Positions 35,659-44,175 of a DNA stretch of 64,000 nt are shown in pieces (within the stretch, counting starts at the first letter, position 1; every line of letters begins with the position of its first letter). The stretch is taken from NCBI GenBank assembly GCA_900468805.1, contig UEIF01000021.1:182339-246338 (forward strand). Direction: 5' to 3'. Made by a program: the position numbers and the translations under genes. The notes under the pieces are model-generated. The model saw only the letters and a program-made list of their open reading frames with translations. It had not been told where the DNA came from and ran no database searches. Origin of the DNA: Hyphomicrobiales bacterium. Its GTDB lineage: Bacteria > Pseudomonadota > Alphaproteobacteria > Rhizobiales > Rhizobiaceae.

Positions 35659-36380
35659 GATGTTACCGTTTCCTCCTTCAGGAAGTCTTGCCACGCCACG
35701 GTGGTCGGGATGAGACAGTGACGTGCCTCCGGACCCCTTCGGGCGATGAGATCGAGTACTGAAACATATGGGGTGAACGAGCCTCCGGGCTGCGGCCAGG
35801 GGGTGCGGCTGTAGTCCATGTAGTCCACCTGCACGCCGGCTCGTTCAAAGGCCTTGTGATCCATATAATTCGCCGCGCCATGGCCCGTGAGATAGCGGGT
35901 GCCGCCGGCCTTTAGAACGATGTCGAGCACGCGCTGCCAGGAAGTGCCCTCGACGCCCATATTGCTGGTTCTTTCGACCGTCCGGTTCGCACCGATGCCG
36001 AGATACCGGGCTGGCTCCTCGATGCTGGCGATCAGCAGCTCCGGCAGGGAGGAATGGCTGTAGACGCTGTCGAAGATCGAAAGAGCATCGTCGATGAAGG
36101 GTGCGCCAAGCAGCGACTGACGCAGCAGCGCGCGATGGCTCGCCTTCCAGTCCTCGCCTGCCGCAGCGAGCTCGGAGATCTTCTGGAAGCTGCCTTTGCC
36201 GGCAAGTGGGATCGTCATCCAGCAGCGATCGTTGCCGCGCAGAAGCTGGATGCGGTTGGTGAAGCTGCCTTTCGAAAACTGCGTATCGTCGAGATAGACA
36301 TAGCTGTCGGCGATCATGAGCTGTTCGAAGAAGCCCGGCCAGGGAAACAGCATCGGTTGCGAAATGACGACGGCAGTCAT
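35655..36380 (-). CDS. WbqC family protein
   Basis: 241 residues matching the WbqC-like family: opening VVISQPMLFPWPGFFEQLMIAD split over a turn, YLDDTQFSKGSFTNRI and the closing region TPYVSVLDLIARRGPEA. This family is common in O-antigen clusters next to aminotransferases; its biochemical role is not settled. Start ATG 36380. It follows the CmcI-like gene by 76 bases. Confidence 0.85.
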   Translation of the reverse strand: MTAVVISQPMLFPWPGFFEQLMIADSYVYLDDTQFSKGSFTNRIQLLRGNDRCWMTIPLAGKGSFQKISELAAAGEDWKASHRALLRQSLLGAPFIDDALSIFDSVYSHSSLPELLIASIEEPARYLGIGANRTVERTSNMGVEGTSWQRVLDIVLKAGGTRYLTGHGAANYMDHKAFERAGVQVDYMDYSRTPWPQPGGSFTPYVSVLDLIARRGPEARHCLIPTTVAWQDFLKEETVTS

Positions 36381-36456
36381 GTTGCATGGTCTCCAGTCGC
36401 TGCTTGCACGGCATCGCGTCGCCGGTCATGCCAGGCCACATGGCCGTGGCGCTTAG

Positions 36457-37209
36457 TCATTTGCCGATGCACTTGAGATATCCTCCCGGCGAGCTGGAAA
36501 GCACCAGCTTAGAGTTCAGCGCCTCATCGGTCTCAAAACGGTCGGTCTCCTTGAGATAGGTATTCACCGCCGCATAGGGCTCGTCGCCCGGATACCAGAT
36601 CTTCGAACGCTTGGTCGGCGTCTGCGACATGTCTGCGCGACCGAGCACGGTATCGGCGACGACTATATACTGGCCCTGGGTGACCAGCGGGCCGTAGCAG
36701 CGCAGCTCATCGAGAACGTGATCGCGGCCGTGGTCGCTGTCGAGAACGACCATGACGGAAGCGCCAGCCGGAATTTCGGCCCTGACCTTGGCAAGCGTCT
36801 CGGTCGTCGTCGATGGTCCCTCGATCAGCGTGATCAGCGGCGAGAGCGGATGTTTTTCAATGGAATCACGATTATGGGCGCGGATATCGATATCGACGCC
36901 GACCACCTTGCCCTTGCCGATCACCTTCAGCAGCGAAGCCATGAAGATCATTGAGCCGCCGCGCGCCACACCCGTTTCGATGATGACGTCAGGCTTAGTA
37001 TTCCAGACCACTTCCTGGGTGGCCATCACGTCGGCCGGCATCTGGATGATCGGCACGCCCATCCAGGACCAGAGATAGGCATAGTCATACTTGTCGAGCA
37101 CTATCAGCGTGTTCAGCGCGTGCTGGAAGGCATCTTCGTCCTTGCCGAGTGCAAGCGCCATTTCGCGCTTGTGGGCTTCGAATTCGAGGCGATCGTCCTT
37201 GGTGGTCAT
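36457..37209 (-). CDS. CmcI-like (cephalosporin hydroxylase family) methyltransferase
   Basis: 250 residues of the CmcI/rhamnosyl O-methyltransferase family. SAM-type motif IIETGVARGGSMIFMASLL, an acidic VGVDIDIRAHNRD and a metal-site-like LDSDHGRDHVLDEL are visible. Despite the family name, most members act as O-methyltransferases on sugars, which fits the cluster. It starts 31 bases after the DegT stop. Confidence 0.85.
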   Translation of the reverse strand: MTTKDDRLEFEAHKREMALALGKDEDAFQHALNTLIVLDKYDYAYLWSWMGVPIIQMPADVMATQEVVWNTKPDVIIETGVARGGSMIFMASLLKVIGKGKVVGVDIDIRAHNRDSIEKHPLSPLITLIEGPSTTTETLAKVRAEIPAGASVMVVLDSDHGRDHVLDELRCYGPLVTQGQYIVVADTVLGRADMSQTPTKRSKIWYPGDEPYAAVNTYLKETDRFETDEALNSKLVLSSSPGGYLKCIGK

Positions 37210-37240
37210 AAGTCTATGAAACCTTCTGTATATTATGCGC

Positions 37241-38389
37241 TCAGGCCGATTGGCGGAGGTGAACGGCGCTGTTGTCCTGATGGCTGCGGACGACCGAGAT
37301 CAGCGTTTCTGCCACGCGGTCGATATCGGCCTCGCTCATGTCGTGGTAGCTCGGCAGGTTGATCGCTCGCTCCGGAATGCTCCAGGCGTTGATGTTGGCG
37401 GGCTTTTTTCCGAACATCGAAAGGCTGGAAAGCGGGTGGAAGAAGACGCGCGCATCGATATCTGCGGCTTCGAAGGCCTGCTGCAGCACTTCGCGGGTGA
37501 TGCCGGTGGCAGGGTGGAAGACGGCTGTCGGCATCCAGGCGCCATTGATCGTGCCGGTATATTCCGGGTTCATGCTGATGCCATTCAGGGTCGAGAGGCG
37601 CACCATATAGGCTGCCAGGATCTCCCGCTTGCGGGAGACGAGCTCCTCGATGCGCTCCAGTTGGGCGCAGCCGATCGCTGCCTGGATGTTCGACATCTTG
37701 TATTTGAAGCCGATCGCATCCGGCCAGAACTGCTTCTTCTGGCTGCGGGCGCGGCCGTGATTGCTGAGCGTCAGCACCTTTTCATGGAGATCGGTGTCGC
37801 TGGTCACGAACATGCCGCCTTCGCCCGTCGTCAGCGTCTTTGTGCCGTGGAAGGAGAAGGTGCCGAAAATGCCCATGGAGCCGGCGCGACGGCCGTGCCA
37901 GACGGAACCGATCGCCTCGGCTGCGTCTTCGATGACGGGGATGCCGGTGCGGCGGCTGATGTCGAGCAACGCATCCATGTCGCAGAGATTGCCATAGATA
38001 TGGGTGGCGATGATGGCGCGCGTGCGCGGCGTAATCTGGCGCTCGACCTCCGCGGGGTCGATGCACCAGGTATCGGGCAGCACGTCGACGAAAACGGGCT
38101 CAGCGCCCAGATGCTTGATCGGCGCAACGGTTGCGATCCAGTTCGTGTCGGCGAGGATCACCTCGTCGCCGGCGCCGATGCCGAGCGCGGCAAGCCCCAT
38201 ATGCATCGCGCCGGTGCAGCTCGACGTCGCAATCGCGTGGCTGGTGCCGAGATAGGCAGAAAATTCCTTCTCGAAGCGGATGATATAGTCGTAGCAGCGG
38301 GCACCCCAGCCGTTCGCCGCAGCATCGGCTGCATAGCTCGTCTCAAGCTCGGTGATGGACGGTTTGGTGTAGAATATCCTGTTTGTCAT
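37241..38389 (-). CDS. DegT/DnrJ/EryC1/StrS sugar aminotransferase
   Basis: PLP-dependent enzyme that moves an amino group onto a keto-sugar nucleotide, 382 residues. Lys184 in SFHGTKTLTTGEGG is the PLP lysine; it is present, so this is an aminotransferase, not a ColD/E1-type 3-dehydrase in which His replaces it. PVIEDAAEAIG is also typical. It resembles perosamine-synthetase-type proteins (4-amino). It is preceded by a 117-base gap after the glycosyltransferase gene. Confidence 0.9.
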   Translation of the reverse strand: MTNRIFYTKPSITELETSYAADAAANGWGARCYDYIIRFEKEFSAYLGTSHAIATSSCTGAMHMGLAALGIGAGDEVILADTNWIATVAPIKHLGAEPVFVDVLPDTWCIDPAEVERQITPRTRAIIATHIYGNLCDMDALLDISRRTGIPVIEDAAEAIGSVWHGRRAGSMGIFGTFSFHGTKTLTTGEGGMFVTSDTDLHEKVLTLSNHGRARSQKKQFWPDAIGFKYKMSNIQAAIGCAQLERIEELVSRKREILAAYMVRLSTLNGISMNPEYTGTINGAWMPTAVFHPATGITREVLQQAFEAADIDARVFFHPLSSLSMFGKKPANINAWSIPERAINLPSYHDMSEADIDRVAETLISVVRSHQDNSAVHLRQSA

Positions 38390-38506
38390 GCCTTAATTCT
38401 TTTGTGATGGGGCTGAGACTCACGCAATCGGGGCACATTGAACTCTGTAAAAACTAGGGGGTGAAACTGGCGCGAGGCTTTGCAGCGTCGGACGCAACTT
38501 CAGGCA

Positions 38507-39751
38507 TCAGACGAGCACGTGCTGCGTCAGGTCGGTTTCGATGAAGATGAGGTTCGGCTTGTAGCCGAGCTTCAGGAAGTTCTCGCGCCTCGGCATGTCG
38601 GCGGCAAAGATCGCCGTCTTCTCCAGAAGCGCCGGATCATGCGTCTGCGGGTCGGCGACGATCTCGATCTCCGGCAACAAACCGATGTCACGCAACATTT
38701 CGCCGATCGATTTCGGATCGGCCATGCCGCTGAGGATGAGCCTGTTGATGCCGGCGGTCGCGTTGACCTGATAGGCGAGCGTCTGGATCGCCACCGCCAT
38801 CGGGAAGTTGTGACGAAGCTGGGCCACTTCCGGATGCTCGCCGAGCCCGCCGAGCGCCATGCGGGTATAGAGCTCGTAGGCCTTGATGAAGTCCTTGCGC
38901 GCCACCCAGAAACGGACGGCAACCGACATGCGGTTCAGCGTGAAGATCTTGCACATCTCGTCATAGATGGCGCGCGCCTCACGGCTGGTATTCAGCTTGC
39001 CGCGCTTGGCGGCGATATAGAGGAAATATTCGAGGCCACCGCGATACTTGTCCCAGGCGGTCATCACATCGTCATTGCCGGCCTGCTGGCGCGTCGGCGC
39101 GATCTTGGAAACCGTCACCGAGCGATAGAAGGGCTCTTTAAGAAAGGTGACAGCACCCTGATCGACGAAATGCGCCAGATAGGCGAAGGCCCAGAAGCAG
39201 AAATCGCGCGGCACCCAGGCGGAGCGCAGGGCGGACGAGCGGTAAATGCCGATCTCGGGGAAGATGTGCCCGTTGTAGATGAACTGGAAGAGTTCCACGA
39301 AATTCTGCCGTGCGAACTTCGTGTTCTCGGCAATCTCGTAGAACTTCGAGACGTCCTTGTCCTGCACCTCGTCGTAGAAATACCAGGGTGCGTGGCAGGC
39401 GACGACATCGGGATTGGCGTCCAGATAGGCCATTGCTGCCTCGACGCCGGCAGACACCAGAAAATCGTCATCGGCAAGGTAGATCGTATATTCGCCGACC
39501 GCGTGATGGAAGGCGCAGGCAAGATTCGGTCCCGAGCCGCCGTTGACGGCGCGGCGGTGATAATGGATCGGCAGTCCCTTGGCGATGAACTCCTCTACAA
39601 CCTGGGTCGTATTGTCCGTCGAAGCATTGTCGGAAATGACGATCTCGTAGGGGAAGCTGAACTTGTAGCCCTCGCAATGCTCCAACGCGTTTCTGAGATA
39701 AGGTTCGCGATTGTAGGTCGGAATGCAGATGCTGAGTTTGATGCCGCTCAA
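38507..39751 (-). CDS. Glycosyltransferase family 2
   Basis: GT-A glycosyltransferase of 414 residues. The N-terminus is LSICIPTYNREPYLRNAL, with ISDNASTDNT and the metal site YLADDDFLV. The C-terminal 200 residues have no clear motif. The start is a TTG that overlaps the epimerase stop as TTGA, with AGGAG 8 bases upstream; no ATG fits. It is the only glycosyltransferase seen in the cluster. Confidence 0.88.
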   Translation of the reverse strand: MSGIKLSICIPTYNREPYLRNALEHCEGYKFSFPYEIVISDNASTDNTTQVVEEFIAKGLPIHYHRRAVNGGSGPNLACAFHHAVGEYTIYLADDDFLVSAGVEAAMAYLDANPDVVACHAPWYFYDEVQDKDVSKFYEIAENTKFARQNFVELFQFIYNGHIFPEIGIYRSSALRSAWVPRDFCFWAFAYLAHFVDQGAVTFLKEPFYRSVTVSKIAPTRQQAGNDDVMTAWDKYRGGLEYFLYIAAKRGKLNTSREARAIYDEMCKIFTLNRMSVAVRFWVARKDFIKAYELYTRMALGGLGEHPEVAQLRHNFPMAVAIQTLAYQVNATAGINRLILSGMADPKSIGEMLRDIGLLPEIEIVADPQTHDPALLEKTAIFAADMPRRENFLKLGYKPNLIFIETDLTQHVLV

Positions 39752-40290
39752 AGGCTCGTCTCCTGGCTGTAGCTTTCAAGCGCGGCGTCGCGCTCGCTGA
39801 TGACGCTCGGCATAAACGGCCAGGCGATGGAAAAGGCGGGATCGTCCCAGCGGACGCCGCGCGCGAGCTCCGGCACGTAGACTTCCGACATCTGGTAGAA
39901 GAGCTCGCAGTCGTCTTCGAGTGTCAGGAAGCCGTGTGCACATCCAGCGGGTATGTAGAAGGCGTTGTGGCTGGCCGCATCGAGCTCAACGGCGGCCCAT
40001 TTCAGATAAGTCGGTGAATCTCGCCTCAGATCGAGCGCCACGTCGAACACCTTGCCGCGCGTGGCGCGCACCAGCTTGATCTCCGGCCGTGGCTCGGCCT
40101 GGTAGTGCATGCCACGCAAGGTACCGCGCTTGTGGTTCTGCGACACGTTGCATTGCGGATAAACAGGCACGAGACCGTGGTCGGCAAAGCTCTTGGCGTC
40201 GAAAGTCCGCGCAAACAGTCCGCGGTCGTCGGAACGCGCGTCGACCTCCACGACAAAAGCACCCGAAACCGCGGTCGGAACGAATTTCAT
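39748..40290 (-). CDS. rfbC: NDP-4-keto-6-deoxyglucose 3,5-epimerase (RmlC/RfbC-like)
   Basis: Cupin epimerase, 180 residues. Catalytic His in LRGMHYQAEP and the Asp/Tyr pair regions (ALDLRRDSPT and FYQMSEVYVPE) are present. As it sits beside rfbF and rfbG and no rmlA/rmlB is in the window, the substrate is probably CDP-4-keto-6-deoxyglucose rather than the dTDP form; 3,5- versus 3- or 5-only epimerisation cannot be told. The ATG at 40290 overlaps the C-methyltransferase stop (ATGA). Confidence 0.88.
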   Translation of the reverse strand: MKFVPTAVSGAFVVEVDARSDDRGLFARTFDAKSFADHGLVPVYPQCNVSQNHKRGTLRGMHYQAEPRPEIKLVRATRGKVFDVALDLRRDSPTYLKWAAVELDAASHNAFYIPAGCAHGFLTLEDDCELFYQMSEVYVPELARGVRWDDPAFSIAWPFMPSVISERDAALESYSQETSL

Positions 40291-41522
40291 CCGATCACCG
40301 TCAGTTCCGGCACGGCGACGGCGAAGCGTCCGCCCCAGGCCCCGACCCTGCTGTTGGCCGCCACGACTTCGTTCTTGATGTTCCATGGCAGGATCAGAAT
40401 GTAGTCCGGCCGCGTCTCGTCCATCTTTTCCGGCGCGTAGATCGGCAGCTTGCTGCCCGGCAGGAAGTGGCCCTGCTTGTGCGGATTGCGGTCGACCACG
40501 TAGTCGATGAGGTCGGTGCCGACGCCGCAGAAATTCAGAAGCGTATTGCCCTTGGCGGCGGCGCCATAGGCAGCGACCTTCTTGCCGTCGCGCTTGGCTT
40601 CCGCGAGGAAGGCGAGCAACCCGTCCTTGATCGGTGCCACGCGGCTCTGGAACGCCTCGTAGGTTTCGACCTCGTCGAAGCCCGCAGCCGCCTCGTCGGC
40701 GCGCACCTTGGCGACGCCGGGGCCGGTCGGATGAGCGGTAGAGGCCGTCCTGCAGGCAAGCACGCGCAGGCTGCCGCCATGTGTCGGCAGTTCTTCCACG
40801 TCGAACACTTTCAGGCCGTGCGCCGCGAAGACCTTTTCGACTGCCAGCAGCGACAGGTAATAGAAATGCTCGTGATAGACCGTGTCGAACTGGATATTTT
40901 CGATCAGCCGCAGCAGATGCGGGAATTCGACGCTGACGACGCCATCGTGCTTCAGCACGCCTGAGAGCCCGCCGACGAAGTCGTTGATATCCGGGACGTG
41001 GGCCAGCACGTTGTTGCCGATGACGATGTCGGCGGCCAGACCGCGGGAGACGAGATCGGCCGCCGTTTCCTTGCCGAAGAAGCGCGCTTCCGTGGGCACG
41101 CCGATCTGCCGAGCCACTTCGGCCACGTTTTCGGCCGGCTCGATGCCGAGCACCGGCACGCCGGCCTCGACGAAATGCTTCAGCAGATAGCCGTCATTGC
41201 TCGCTACCTCGATAACCTGGGATTTCTCGCCGAGGCCGAAGCGCTTGCGGGCCATGATGGTGAACTGGCGGGCGTGCTCCACCCAGCTGTCGCTGTAGGA
41301 GGAGAAATAGGCGTAGTGACTGAAAATGTCTTCAGGCGGCACGAAGGCATCGGCCTGCACCAGCCAGCAATCGGAGCAGACGAAGGCGCGCAGCGGATAG
41401 GACGGCTCCGGCTGCTTGAGCTGCTCTTCCGTCAGATAGGCGTTGGCGAGTGGCGTCGAGCCGAGATCGACGAAACGGTGCTGCAAGGGAGCGCCGCAGA
41501 ACCGGCAATTATGCGCTGTCAT
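40287..41522 (-). CDS. NDP-hexose 3-C-methyltransferase (TylCIII/TcaB9-like)
   Basis: 411 residues. Zinc site Cys6/Cys9 and Cys49/Cys52, SAM-binding core (QVIEVASNDGYLLKHF) and the catalytic YHEH (Tyr216-His219) in the VYHEHFYYLS motif that marks sugar C-methyltransferases. The C-terminal domain (KVAAYGAAAKGNTLLNF) is also typical. It should add methyl to C3 of a 4-keto-6-deoxysugar, giving a branched sugar. It overlaps rfbG upstream and the epimerase downstream by 4 bases each. Confidence 0.9.
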   Translation of the reverse strand: MTAHNCRFCGAPLQHRFVDLGSTPLANAYLTEEQLKQPEPSYPLRAFVCSDCWLVQADAFVPPEDIFSHYAYFSSYSDSWVEHARQFTIMARKRFGLGEKSQVIEVASNDGYLLKHFVEAGVPVLGIEPAENVAEVARQIGVPTEARFFGKETAADLVSRGLAADIVIGNNVLAHVPDINDFVGGLSGVLKHDGVVSVEFPHLLRLIENIQFDTVYHEHFYYLSLLAVEKVFAAHGLKVFDVEELPTHGGSLRVLACRTASTAHPTGPGVAKVRADEAAAGFDEVETYEAFQSRVAPIKDGLLAFLAEAKRDGKKVAAYGAAAKGNTLLNFCGVGTDLIDYVVDRNPHKQGHFLPGSKLPIYAPEKMDETRPDYILILPWNIKNEVVAANSRVGAWGGRFAVAVPELTVIG

Positions 41523-42583
41523 GATATTGCTTCCTCATAGGCCGCGATCTGGCCGAGCGAGAAGGCGCGCATGTCGGCCCCTTCGCGGTTGGCCTTGTAC
41601 CAGGCGGCGGTCCAGTCGATTGTCTGCTGAAGGCTCAGGCGCGGGCGCCAGCCGATGGCGGAAAATGCCAGGTCTGAGCTCAACGTGAGGGCAGGCGCCT
41701 CCGGCAGATGCGTTCCGGGTGCCTGCGCCCAGACGTCGTTGACACCATGGGCGAGGCCAAGTGCATCGGCGAGTTCACAGACGGTTGCGAAACTCTGCGG
41801 ATCGGGGCCGAAATTGAGCGCCTCGGGCAGCTCCTTTTCATCCGAAAGCGTGAGCTCTTCGGCGAAGGCGAGATAACCGCCGAGCGGTTCCAGCACATGC
41901 TGCCAGGGACGGATGGCCTCGGGATACCGAAGCAGGATCGGCTGGTTGCTTTCAAAAGCACGGATGAAATCCGGGATCAACCGATCTTTGGACCAGTCGC
42001 CGCCGCCAATGACATTGCCGGCGCGCACGGTAGCAACGCTGATATCGCGCCCCTTGAAGAAGCTGTCGCGGTAGCTCTGGACGACGAGTTCGGTGCAGGC
42101 CTTGGAATTGGAGTAGGGGTCCTTGCCGCCGAGCGTATCGCTTTCGATAAAGGGAATGCCGCTGCCATTGTTGGCATAGACCTTGTCGGAGGTGACGACG
42201 AGAACCGTCCTGACGGAGGCAGTCTCGCGGACCGCGTCAAGGACGTTTGCTGTTCCCATCACATTGGTTGCGAAGGTCTCGCCCGGATTTTCATAGGAGC
42301 GCCGGACCAGCGCCTGTGCTGCCATGTGGATGACGATTTCGGGCTCGAAATCGACGAGGCGCTGCTTGAACGCCGTTGCGTCCCTGATGTCGGCTATGTG
42401 GTGGCCTTGCCCGTTCCAGGGCGAAAGCCGCACATAGAGAGAGGGACTGGTCTCGGGTTCGAGCGAGACCGCCGCCACCTCCGCGCCGAGCTTTTCCAGC
42501 CACAGCGAAAGCCAGGATCCTTTGAACCCTGTATGTCCCGTCAGGAACACACGCCTGCCATTCCAGAAGTCCGTCAGGCCCAT
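41519..42583 (-). CDS. rfbG: CDP-glucose 4,6-dehydratase
   Basis: Converts CDP-glucose to CDP-4-keto-6-deoxyglucose using bound NAD. The 354-residue product has the NAD motif TGHTGFKGSW (residues 15-24), catalytic TSDK (131-134) and Tyr157/Lys161 in PYSNSKACTEL. GHTGFKG and ALNFGPD are typical of RfbG rather than RmlB. ATG 42583 overlaps the end of rfbF by 10 bases. Confidence 0.94.
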   Translation of the reverse strand: MGLTDFWNGRRVFLTGHTGFKGSWLSLWLEKLGAEVAAVSLEPETSPSLYVRLSPWNGQGHHIADIRDATAFKQRLVDFEPEIVIHMAAQALVRRSYENPGETFATNVMGTANVLDAVRETASVRTVLVVTSDKVYANNGSGIPFIESDTLGGKDPYSNSKACTELVVQSYRDSFFKGRDISVATVRAGNVIGGGDWSKDRLIPDFIRAFESNQPILLRYPEAIRPWQHVLEPLGGYLAFAEELTLSDEKELPEALNFGPDPQSFATVCELADALGLAHGVNDVWAQAPGTHLPEAPALTLSSDLAFSAIGWRPRLSLQQTIDWTAAWYKANREGADMRAFSLGQIAAYEEAIS

Positions 42584-43347
42584 ATCTTCCACGGCGCCTT
42601 TCCGGAGCTCCAGAGCTCTTCGAGCTGATTGCGTTCGCGCAACGTATCCATCGGCTGCCAGAAGCCGTCGTGACGGAAGGCCGCCAGTTGCTTGTTGGAT
42701 GTCAGCCACTGCAACGGACCGGCTTCCCAGATCGTATCGTCGCCTTCGATAAGGTCGATGACGGAAGGATCCAGCACGAAGAAGCCGCCGTTGATACGCT
42801 GACCGTCGCCCTTCGGCTTTTCGATGAAGGCGGTCACGACGTCATTCTCGATATTCGTCGCACCGAAGCGGCCCGGGGGCGTTACGGCGCACATCGTTGC
42901 CTTCAGGCCATGGCTGCGGTGGAAGGCGATCTCCGAACTGATGTCGATATCGGCAACGCCGTCGCCATAGGTCAGGCAAAAGGGCTCGTCCGGATCCAGA
43001 TGATCCCGGATACGCCGGATACGGCCGCCCGTCATGGAGTTCATGCCGGTATCGACAATGGTCACCTTCCAGCTGGGCTTCGAGCCCTTGTGGTATTCGA
43101 TCGCGTTGGTGGCGAGGTCGACGGTGATGTCGCTGTGATGCAGGAACAGGTTTACGAAATATTCCTTGAGCATATAGCCCTTGTAGCCGGCGCAGATGAT
43201 GAAATCATTCAGGCCGTGATGGGCGTAGATGTTCATGATGTGCCAGAGGATCGGTTTTTCGCCGATCTCAACCAGAGGCTTAGGCCGCACGCTGGTCTCT
43301 TCGGCGAGGCGCGAACCCAGACCACCTGCCAGAATTACGACTTTCAT
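42574..43347 (-). CDS. rfbF: Glucose-1-phosphate cytidylyltransferase
   Basis: Makes CDP-glucose from CTP and glucose-1-phosphate; first step of the CDP-sugar path. The 257-residue product has the pyrophosphorylase motif LAGGLGSRLAEET, PKPLVEIGEKPI and YGDGVADIDI. Length matches RfbF. It heads the polysaccharide cluster on the minus strand. A short ORF upstream ends in an ATGA overlap with its start. Confidence 0.94.
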   Translation of the reverse strand: MKVVILAGGLGSRLAEETSVRPKPLVEIGEKPILWHIMNIYAHHGLNDFIICAGYKGYMLKEYFVNLFLHHSDITVDLATNAIEYHKGSKPSWKVTIVDTGMNSMTGGRIRRIRDHLDPDEPFCLTYGDGVADIDISSEIAFHRSHGLKATMCAVTPPGRFGATNIENDVVTAFIEKPKGDGQRINGGFFVLDPSVIDLIEGDDTIWEAGPLQWLTSNKQLAAFRHDGFWQPMDTLRERNQLEELWSSGKAPWKIWA

Positions 43348-43460
43348 CCCAAGCCAACTCCAAAGTGTCTGATAATATTCATTGCGGCCGGCGTGCGCCT
43401 GGCGAACATGTCCGGCATGCGGGCAACGATCTCCACGGAGCGTAACGGCAGTATCTTCAT
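43344..43460 (-). CDS. Possible 38-residue leader ORF coupled to rfbF
   Basis: Starts MKILPLRSVEIVARMPDMFA and ends at a TGA that overlaps the rfbF ATG (ATGA), the same junction used through the cluster. The product is basic and has no recognised family. No strong ribosome site is seen, so it may be chance or a translated leader. Confidence 0.3.
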   Translation of the reverse strand: MKILPLRSVEIVARMPDMFARRTPAAMNIIRHFGVGLG

Positions 43461-43667
43461 CGTGATGCCGGTATCCGATTTCGTTCTTGTGCGAGGCTTG
43501 CCTTAGCCAGCGCGAAAATGGCCAACAGCCGAGCGGTTTCTGCCGCTCGGCTGCATAATTTGCCGGTAGTCTCTTGGAATTATTTGCTGTTTCGCAACGC
43601 CATACGTCGGCGCGGCAGGACTATGATTTTTGAGGGGTGAGAAAAGCGTCTGAAGGGAGCGAGGCGC
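43461..43667. other. Spacer upstream of rfbF with strong hairpin
   Basis: About 200 bases between the leader ORF and the small membrane-protein ORF. It contains the 11-base stem at 43526-43553. Promoters for the sugar cluster are expected here but none was clear. Confidence 0.4.
43526..43553 (-). terminator. Strong hairpin after small membrane-protein ORF
   Basis: CAGCCGAGCGG (43526-43536) and CCGCTCGGCTG (43543-43553) form a perfect 11-base stem around TTTCTG. Read on minus, it lies about 115 bases after the stop of the 50-residue ORF and is followed by TTGGCCATTTTCG. It may be its terminator. Confidence 0.5.
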
Positions 43668-43820
43668 TCAAAGAATCCGATCGATCTTATGCTGAATATG
43701 CAGATTGGGCATCAAGCCAGCCGTATGCGCGGCACGATAAGCGTTGCGCGCAGCATCGAAGGTCACGCCCCACATGATGGCGCTGAGCAGAAAAGTGATG
43801 ATGTAGACCTGGATCCGCAT
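43668..43820 (-). CDS. Possible 50-residue small membrane protein
   Basis: Product starts MRIQVYIITFLLSAIMWGVT and continues with an amphipathic, His-containing tail ending KIDRIL. One membrane helix is predicted (about residues 4-20). An ATG at 43841 in the same frame would add 7 residues. No strong ribosome site is visible, but the helix, clean codon use and downstream hairpin favour a real gene. No family recognised. Confidence 0.45.
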   Translation of the reverse strand: MRIQVYIITFLLSAIMWGVTFDAARNAYRAAHTAGLMPNLHIQHKIDRIL

Positions 43821-44175
43821 ACACGCATCGAAATGCGGCATATTGGCATTTATGTGGCGATGCTACTGTGCAAATTCGAATATGCCGGTGAATAAAAAGT
43901 GCGAAAAATAAGTGCGCTCGCCGTCGCAATGTTGAGTTAGGCTAACGGCTGCGACAACCATGGGCCTTGGTGAGAAAAACGAGCGAAGGTACGACAACGG
44001 CAGCGCAACTGCCGCGGAGCTTTCAGCATCAATCTACGGTTTCCGCAAACGGAATCCCGATGACGTTGGGTTGGCCGCCATTCCGAATACAATGATGAAA
44101 CTTAACACACGCTGCGGTGAGCGAGATAACAGGAAGAACCTGTATCTATTTGATCTCGTTGGAGATCAATGGGAA
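43821..44175. other. AT-richer spacer before tRNA-Leu
   Basis: 355 bases without a supported gene. It has an inverted repeat near 43924-43956 (outer GTCGCA/TGCGAC, inner GTTAG-G-CTAAC) and a perfect 8-base hairpin near 44150-44169. An ORF across 43960-44229 runs into the tRNA and is not believed. Confidence 0.45.
44150..44169 (-). terminator. Hairpin just after tRNA-Leu
   Basis: TTGATCTC (44150-44157) and GAGATCAA (44162-44169) pair perfectly around GTTG, 6 bases after the CCA end of the minus-strand tRNA. The T-run is poor, so the terminator call is tentative. Confidence 0.35.

Noticed and set aside
37241..38389. DegT protein as a ColD/E1-type 3-dehydrase
   Set aside because: The PLP lysine (Lys184) is present; the dehydrases have His there.
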